A program made the position numbers and the translations under genes. A stretch of 12,356 nt of DNA from Pseudomonadota bacterium (GTDB lineage: Bacteria; Pseudomonadota; Gammaproteobacteria; Steroidobacterales; Steroidobacteraceae): assembly GCA_947454665.1 (NCBI GenBank), contig CANGMU010000049.1:1-12356 (forward strand), written 5' to 3'. This document shows positions 6,660 to 12,356 of the stretch, one piece after another; position 1 is the first letter of the stretch; every line of letters begins with the position of its first letter. The notes under the pieces are model-generated. The model made no database searches and was not told where the DNA came from. It saw only the letters and a list, made by a program, of their open reading frames with translations.

Positions 6660-7405
6660 TCCGAAGGTCGGCCTTTGCGCTGCTGTCCGCCCTGGCCGTG
6701 CTCGGGCTGGCCGCGCCGATCCGCGCGGCGGACCTGAATCCGGACGCCGCGCGTGCGAACGTGCAGCTCGGCGTGGCCTACCTGCAGCAGGGCAACCTCG
6801 CCGTCGCGAAGGAAAAGCTCGAACGCGCCCTGAAGCAGGCGCCGCGCAGCGTCGAGGTGCACACCGCGCTGGCCTTCCTGTACGAGCGCCTCGACAAGCC
6901 TGTGAAGGCCGAAGAGGAATACGAAACGGCGATGAAGCTCGCCCCGGCTAGCTCGGACGTCCGCAATAACTACGCGGTGTTCCTCTGCGGCCACGGCAAG
7001 GTCGACAAGGCGCTGGCCAACTTCGACCTCGCCGCCAAGGACCGCCTTTACGCGACGCCCTGGGCGGCGCTTACGAACTCGGCCATCTGCCTGCGGACGG
7101 TCAAGCGCGGTCCCGAGGCGATCCGTCCCCTCGAGGAGGCGATCAGGCTGCGGCCGGATTACGCATCCGCCGTGTACGAGCTGGCGGACCTCAAGATCGA
7201 GCTGGGCTCGCCCGCCGAGGCCTCGCAGGTGGTCGATCGTTTCCTGGCCATCGGCCTGGTCTCGCCGGATGTGTTGCTGGCGGGCGTTCGCGCCGCGCAG
7301 GCACGCGGCGACCGGGCTGCCGCGCAGGTGTATGTCCGGCGCTTGCGCCGTGATTTCCAGGACAGCGCGCAGACGCGCGCGCTGCCCCAGTTGCTGGGCG
7401 AATAG
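6656..7405 (+). CDS. pilF: PilF/PilW-family TPR protein without a lipobox
   Basis: 249 residues. An N-terminal Sec signal peptide (Arg3-Arg4, hydrophobic 6-20, probable cleavage after Ala24 in PIRA-AD) is followed by TPR repeats at about 31-230. The family hallmark VRNNYAVFLCGHGKVDKAL lies at 102-120, and ALTNSAICL at 138-146, both characteristic of PilF/PilW. In Pseudomonas and Neisseria relatives this is an outer-membrane lipoprotein pilotin that assembles the type IV pilus secretin. Here no Cys lies near the signal-peptide cleavage site, so lipidation is not expected and the mature protein would be periplasmic. GTG start inside the rlmN stop, with GAGGT 6 bp upstream. The position rlmN-pilF-rodZ supports orthology, although its pilus role is uncertain. 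Confidence 0.85.
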   Translation: MIRRSAFALLSALAVLGLAAPIRAADLNPDAARANVQLGVAYLQQGNLAVAKEKLERALKQAPRSVEVHTALAFLYERLDKPVKAEEEYETAMKLAPASSDVRNNYAVFLCGHGKVDKALANFDLAAKDRLYATPWAALTNSAICLRTVKRGPEAIRPLEEAIRLRPDYASAVYELADLKIELGSPAEASQVVDRFLAIGLVSPDVLLAGVRAAQARGDRAAAQVYVRRLRRDFQDSAQTRALPQLLGE

Positions 7406-7410
7406 GACTG

Positions 7411-7842
7411 ATGCAGCAAAACGTGGAGCAGAGCGCGCAATCCGGTCTCGGCCAGGTGCTGAAGGCCGCGCGCGAGAAGCGTGGAACGACCCTGGCCGAA
7501 GCGGCCGGCAAACTCCGCGTCGATGTGGCCGTGCTGGAGGCGCTCGAAGGCGAACGCTTCGACGAGCTGGGTGCGCCGGTGTTTGTGCGAGGGCATCTGC
7601 GCCATTACGCGGAATTGCTGGGCGAGGCCCCGGATGCCCTGCAGGCGATGTATGCCGGACATGATTCAGCAGGCATTGCGCCGGATCTGACTCGCGCACC
7701 GCGCATCAAGGACCGGCGACCGGCGCGTGTTCGCGTGTCGCGCAGCTCCCGGCATCGCAGGGGTCGCCTCCTGCTCGGCATCGGCCTGCTGGTGCTGGCC
7801 GGCGCCCTCTGGTGGGGGCTGGTCGCGCAGGCGGCCCCCTGA
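7411..7842 (+). CDS. rodZ: Short RodZ-like helix-turn-helix membrane protein lacking a periplasmic domain
   Basis: 143 residues, against more than 300 for E. coli RodZ. Residues 13-75 are a RodZ-type HTH_25 domain (GLGQVLKAAREKRGTTLAEA, then the hallmark LGAPVFVRGHLRHYAELLG at about 53-71). Next come a basic juxtamembrane stretch (RRPARVRVSRSSRHRRGR, 102-119) and one transmembrane helix at about 120-138. The protein stops five residues later. In full-length RodZ the HTH binds MreB and the beta-rich periplasmic domain contacts the cell-wall elongation machinery; here that domain is entirely absent. Only 25 bp separate the stop from hisS, so no frameshifted remainder exists. AGGA lies just before the ATG. 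The position after pilF supports the rodZ identity, although its role without the periplasmic part is unknown. Confidence 0.8.
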   Translation: MQQNVEQSAQSGLGQVLKAAREKRGTTLAEAAGKLRVDVAVLEALEGERFDELGAPVFVRGHLRHYAELLGEAPDALQAMYAGHDSAGIAPDLTRAPRIKDRRPARVRVSRSSRHRRGRLLLGIGLLVLAGALWWGLVAQAAP

Positions 7843-7867
7843 TTCGGCCCTGTTGAACGGATTGAAC

Positions 7868-9172
<1,305 letters not shown>

Positions 9173-9174
9173 CC

Positions 9175-9181
9175 GGAAGGA
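9175..9181 (+). promoter_or_regulatory. Ribosome-binding site of the yfgM-like gene
   Basis: GGAAGGA lies 9 bp before GTG 9191, just after the hisS stop. It supports the GTG start. Confidence 0.65.
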
Positions 9182-9190
9182 CGCATCACC

Positions 9191-9847
9191 GTGGATCTGC
9201 TCGAAGAAGGCGAACAGTGGGAAGCTCTCAAGGCCTGGTTCCGTGAAAACGGCCTCGCCATCGTGGCCGGCGCGCTCATCGGCGTCATCGGCCTGTTCGG
9301 TTGGCGCTGGTGGACGTCGCACTCCGAAGCGCAGCATCTGGCCGCCAGCGAGGCCTATGAAAAGCTGCTCTCGCGTGCCGAAGGCAGCAACCTCGATACG
9401 GCACTGAAGGACCTGGAGCAGTTCCAGAAGGATTACGCCGGATCGGCCTATGCCGCGCCGGCGCAGCTGGCCGTGGCGCGCATCCACGTGGCCAAGGACG
9501 AGCTCGACAAGGCGGCTGCGGACCTGCGCGCCGTGGCGGACACCGCGAAGGACCCGCAGTTGCGCACCGTCGCCACGCTGCGTCTCGCCCGCGTGCAGAT
9601 CGCGCAGGGCAAGCCGGATGACGCGATCAAGACGCTGGGCACCGGCGACGCCGGTGCTTTCCAGTCGGCGTTCTCGGAAGTGCGGGGCGATGCCCTGCAG
9701 GCCAAGGGTGATGCCACGGCGGCGCTGCGTGAATACGAAGCCGCAAAGACTGCGCGTGCCGCAGCCGTCGTATCCGGTGGCGAGGCAGCCGGCGCCGAAG
9801 GCGACCTGCTCGACCTCAAGATCAACGACCTGAAGTCCGCACCATGA
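9191..9847 (+). CDS. yfgM: YfgM-like membrane-anchored TPR protein (DUF2133/TPR_21)
   Basis: 218 residues; E. coli YfgM has about 206. A short cytoplasmic N-terminus (MDLLEEGEQWEALKAWFREN) precedes one transmembrane helix at about 21-40. A periplasmic alpha-helical TPR_21 region follows (about 45-215), with repeats such as AAPAQLAVARIHVAKDELDKA and TLRLARVQIAQGKPDDAI. In E. coli YfgM sits with PpiD near the SecYEG translocon and takes part in handing proteins to periplasmic chaperones; it has also been linked to stability of the response regulator RcsB. The position between hisS and bamB is the conserved one. GTG start with a good ribosome-binding site. The stop overlaps the bamB ATG by 4 bp (ATGA), suggesting translational coupling. 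Confidence 0.88.
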   Translation: MDLLEEGEQWEALKAWFRENGLAIVAGALIGVIGLFGWRWWTSHSEAQHLAASEAYEKLLSRAEGSNLDTALKDLEQFQKDYAGSAYAAPAQLAVARIHVAKDELDKAAADLRAVADTAKDPQLRTVATLRLARVQIAQGKPDDAIKTLGTGDAGAFQSAFSEVRGDALQAKGDATAALREYEAAKTARAAAVVSGGEAAGAEGDLLDLKINDLKSAP

Positions 9848-11052
9848 ACCACAGCCTGACCGCCCTTCGGCCGTACCGCGCGCTGGCCGGGCTCTGCGCC
9901 ACGCTGGCGCTGCTCGCGGCGTGTTCCTCGAACGACAAGGTTGATCCCCCTGCCTCTCTCGTCAAGATCCGCGAGACCGTGCGCATCGAGAAGCTGTGGA
10001 GCGCCAATGTCGGTGGCGCCGCGCCGAAGCTGCGGCTCGGCCTGGGCGTCGCCGCCGAAGGCGGCCGCGTGTTCGCCGCGGGCCACGACGGCGATGTGAG
10101 TGCCTATGCGCTGAACAGCGGCAAGACGCTGTGGCAGGCTAAAACACGCGTGAAGATCGCCGGCGGTCCCGGCGTGGGCGACGGTCTGGTCGTCGTCGGC
10201 GCGAGCTACGGCGACATCGTTGCGCTGGATGCCTTCACCGGCGCGCTGCGCTGGAAGACGCGCGTGAACAGCGAAATCCTCTCCGCCCCGGCCATCGGTG
10301 GTGGCGTGGTGCTGCTGCGTGCAGTCGATGGGCGGCTCGTCGCGCTGTCGGCGGAAAACGGTCGCCAGCTGTGGGCGGCCGAACAGAACGTGCCGCGCCT
10401 GTCGCTGCGTGGCGCTGCGACGCCCCTCATTTCCGGTGACATGGCCATCTCCGGTTTCGACAACGGCCGCGTGATGGCCATTGGCCTGCGTGATGGCCAG
10501 ACGGCCTGGGATATCGCGGTTGCGCCGCCGAGTGGTCGTTCGGAACTCGAGCGTCTCGTCGACATCGACTCGGGTCTCAGCGCCGTCGGTGACGATGTGT
10601 ATGCCGTGACCTACCAGGGCAAGGTGGCGCGCCTCGCAAAGGATTCCGGTCAGGTCTGGTGGTCGCGCGACCTGTCGAGCTATCGCGGTCTCGCGACCGA
10701 CGATGACGGCGTCTACATCTCCACGTCGGAAGGCCAGCTCGTGAAGATCGGCCGCCGCACGGGCGTCGAGCTCTGGCGCACCGATTCGCTCAAGAACCGC
10801 AAGCTTTCCGCGCCGGTCGTCGTCGGTGGTCAGGTGGCCGTCGCCGACTTCAAGGGTTTCGTGCACTTCTTCGACGTGAACACGGGTGCTCCGACGGCGC
10901 GCGTGCAGGGCGGTGGCCTGGCCGAAAGCAGCTGGCTGGGCACCGGTACGCGGATTTCGAATCCGCCGGTCGCCGTCGGCGACGTCGCGCTCTTCATCAA
11001 TGACAAAGGACACGTCACGGCTTACCGGGTAACCGGGCCGCGTCGTCGCTGA
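9844..11052 (+). CDS. bamB: Outer-membrane protein assembly lipoprotein BamB
   Basis: 402 residues; E. coli BamB has 392. Outer-membrane lipoprotein of the BAM complex that docks on the BamA POTRA domains during beta-barrel assembly. A type II signal peptide with lipobox LLAAC gives lipidated Cys27, followed by Ser-Ser, which does not act as a +2 Asp inner-membrane retention signal. From about 45 to 395 an eight-bladed PQQ-like beta-propeller is visible as repeats of the type G-D-V/I-x-A-L-x-x-x-T/S-G-x-x-x-W (for example 83-97, 123-137, 163-176, 297-311). The ELERLVDIDSG block at 234-243 corresponds to the conserved BamB region preceding the AYQG-like strand. It overlaps yfgM by 4 bp and is followed by der 7 bp later, the usual order. 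Confidence 0.95.
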   Translation: MNHSLTALRPYRALAGLCATLALLAACSSNDKVDPPASLVKIRETVRIEKLWSANVGGAAPKLRLGLGVAAEGGRVFAAGHDGDVSAYALNSGKTLWQAKTRVKIAGGPGVGDGLVVVGASYGDIVALDAFTGALRWKTRVNSEILSAPAIGGGVVLLRAVDGRLVALSAENGRQLWAAEQNVPRLSLRGAATPLISGDMAISGFDNGRVMAIGLRDGQTAWDIAVAPPSGRSELERLVDIDSGLSAVGDDVYAVTYQGKVARLAKDSGQVWWSRDLSSYRGLATDDDGVYISTSEGQLVKIGRRTGVELWRTDSLKNRKLSAPVVVGGQVAVADFKGFVHFFDVNTGAPTARVQGGGLAESSWLGTGTRISNPPVAVGDVALFINDKGHVTAYRVTGPRRR

Positions 11053-11059
11053 ACACACC

Positions 11060-12356
11060 ATGCTGCCGATCGTCGCGCTCGTTGGTAGGCCGAATGTCGG
11101 CAAGTCCACCCTCTTCAACACGCTGACCAGCACGCGCGACGCCATCGTCGCGGACGTGCCGGGCGTCACGCGGGACCGCCAGTACGGCTACGGTCGGCTG
11201 GGTCCCGTGCCCTATATCGCTGTCGACACCGGCGGTGTCGTCGAGAACACGGTCACGGGTGTCGAAGCGCTCATGCGCGAGCAGACCGAGCGGGCCATCG
11301 CCGAGGCTGACCGTCTCGTGCTGGTGGTCGACGGTCGCGTCGGCCTCACCAACGAAGACATCTTCGTCGGCCGCCTGCTGAAGCGATCGGGCAAGCCCGT
11401 CATCCTCGCAGTGAACAAGGCCGAAGGCCGCGACGCCGGCGTCATCGCTGCAGAATTCCATCGCCTGGGCTGTGGCGAACCTTTCGCAATCGCCGCCGTG
11501 AGCGGCCTGCGTTGCGACGCGCTGATGGACGAAGTGCTCAAGGGCCTCGAGCCGGATACGGACGCTGCACCGCCGGATGACGATTCGATCCGCATCGCGA
11601 TCATCGGTCGCCCGAACGTCGGCAAGTCCACGCTGGTCAATCGCTTCATCGGTGAAGAGCGCGTGATCGCCACCGACCTGCCGGGCACCACGCGCGACAG
11701 TATCTTCGTCCCCTTCGAGCGCGATGGCCGCAAGTTCACGCTGATCGACACGGCCGGCGTGCGCCGCCGCGCGCGCGTCGCCGATGACGTCGAGAAGGCC
11801 AGCGTCGCCAAGACGCTGCAGGCCATCGCTGCGGCACACATCGTGGTCATGGTGCTCGACGCCCATTCGGAAGTGGCCGAACAGGATGCGAGCGTACTGG
11901 GCATCGCTTTCGAGCGTGGCCGGGCGCTGCTGATCGCCGTGAACAAGTGGGACGGCATCGCCACCGATCAGCGCGAGACGATCCAGAACGACCTCGCGCT
12001 GCGCCTGAATTTCGTGCCTTTCGCGCCCGTGCATTACATCTCGGCCCGGCATGGCACTGGCGTGGGTGAGTTGGCCCGCGCGGCCGTGAAGGCCTATGAC
12101 GCATCGATGCGTGCGATGGCCACGCCGCAGCTCACGCGCGTCATGGAAAAGGCCATCGAGGCCCACCAGCCGCCGCTCGTGCAGGGCCGCCGCATCAAGC
12201 TGCGCTATGCGCACCAGGGCGGCAAGAACCCGCCCCGCATCATCGTGCACGGCAACCAGACCTTCGCCGTGCCGGATGCCTACCGGCGTTATCTCTCGAA
12301 CGTGTTCCGCGAGGCCTTCGACCTCTTCGCGAACCCGGTCGTCCTTGAATTCCGCA
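11060..12356 (+). CDS. der: Ribosome-biogenesis GTPase Der (EngA), 3' end cut by the window
   Basis: 432 complete codons are present and the frame is open at the window edge; the family is usually 440-490 residues, so only the C-terminal tail is missing. Double-GTPase acting in late 50S subunit assembly. The first G domain has a P-loop GRPNVGKST at 9-17, VTRD switch I at 36-39, DTGG at 56-59 and a G4 motif NKAE at 119-122 (Glu where Asp is usual). The second has GRPNVGKST at 183-191, TTRDS 210-214, DTAG 230-233 and canonical NKWD 295-298. A KH-like domain follows from about 350, with RYAHQGGKNPPRIIVHGNQ. The start is ATG 11060, 7 bp after the bamB stop; no clear Shine-Dalgarno sequence is seen. 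Confidence 0.96.
   Translation, partial: MLPIVALVGRPNVGKSTLFNTLTSTRDAIVADVPGVTRDRQYGYGRLGPVPYIAVDTGGVVENTVTGVEALMREQTERAIAEADRLVLVVDGRVGLTNEDIFVGRLLKRSGKPVILAVNKAEGRDAGVIAAEFHRLGCGEPFAIAAVSGLRCDALMDEVLKGLEPDTDAAPPDDDSIRIAIIGRPNVGKSTLVNRFIGEERVIATDLPGTTRDSIFVPFERDGRKFTLIDTAGVRRRARVADDVEKASVAKTLQAIAAAHIVVMVLDAHSEVAEQDASVLGIAFERGRALLIAVNKWDGIATDQRETIQNDLALRLNFVPFAPVHYISARHGTGVGELARAAVKAYDASMRAMATPQLTRVMEKAIEAHQPPLVQGRRIKLRYAHQGGKNPPRIIVHGNQTFAVPDAYRRYLSNVFREAFDLFANPVVLEFR

Noticed and set aside
7727..7867. Upstream extension of the hisS frame
   Set aside because: It is rodZ read in another frame. HisRS homology begins at VQAVRGMNDVLP, just after GTG 7868.
7830..7867. Frameshift explanation for the short rodZ
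   Set aside because: Only 25 bp lie between the rodZ stop and hisS, so no displaced periplasmic coding sequence is present in any frame. This is a real absence, not a split gene within the window.
9448..11169. Long minus-strand open frame across yfgM, bamB and the der start
   Set aside because: Antisense shadow of three clearly recognised genes; low-complexity, Arg/Ala/Asp-rich product with no family resemblance.
11015..12250. Long minus-strand open frame across der
   Set aside because: Opposite strand of der, whose two P-loops and other G motifs are intact; His/Asp/Arg-rich antisense product.

Overview
The window is a compact, GC-rich (roughly two-thirds G+C by eye), chromosomal housekeeping region of a gammaproteobacterium. 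The gene order suhB < > trmJ - iscS - iscA - ndk - rlmN - pilF - rodZ - hisS - yfgM - bamB - der is the classic gammaproteobacterial isc/ndk/rlmN/hisS/der neighbourhood, as in Escherichia and Pseudomonas. Base composition and several family details suggest a Xanthomonadales-, Nevskiales- or Steroidobacterales-like lineage, but I cannot fix the taxon. There are no mobile elements, CRISPR arrays, tRNAs or rRNAs, and no gene-free stretch longer than about 75 bp.

Layout. 1-78 is the tail of an upstream gene. 94-1542 is a 12-helix APC/CAT-type amino-acid permease, converging with suhB (1546-2370, minus strand) with 3 bp between stop codons. A 75-bp divergent promoter region (2371-2445) separates suhB from trmJ. 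From trmJ onward everything runs on the plus strand: trmJ (2446-3219), a cysteine desulfurase fused to a degenerate IscU-like domain (3216-4691), iscA (4706-5029), ndk (5098-5523), rlmN (5541-6659), pilF-like TPR protein (6656-7405), a very short rodZ-like gene (7411-7842), hisS (7868-9172), yfgM-like (9191-9847), bamB (9844-11052) and der (11060 to beyond the window). Several genes are coupled by 4-bp stop/start overlaps (trmJ/iscS, rlmN/pilF, yfgM/bamB), and five of the starts are GTG.

Function. Two themes are mixed: RNA modification and translation (trmJ, rlmN, hisS, der), with sulfur and Fe-S supply (iscS-iscU', iscA), and envelope assembly (pilF, rodZ, yfgM, bamB). RlmN is itself a 4Fe-4S radical-SAM enzyme.

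Most interesting points. (1) The isc operon has collapsed: iscR, a separate iscU, hscB, hscA, fdx and iscX are all missing between trmJ and ndk. What remains is an intact IscS catalytic domain with a C-terminal IscU-like domain that has lost two of the three cluster-ligand cysteines and the conserved Asp, plus an intact IscA. (2) RodZ is cut down to its cytoplasmic helix-turn-helix and one membrane segment, with no periplasmic domain. ispG, which usually follows rodZ, is absent; one deletion could explain both. (3) The PilF-family protein has an ordinary signal peptide and no lipobox, so it is unlikely to be a lipidated pilotin.
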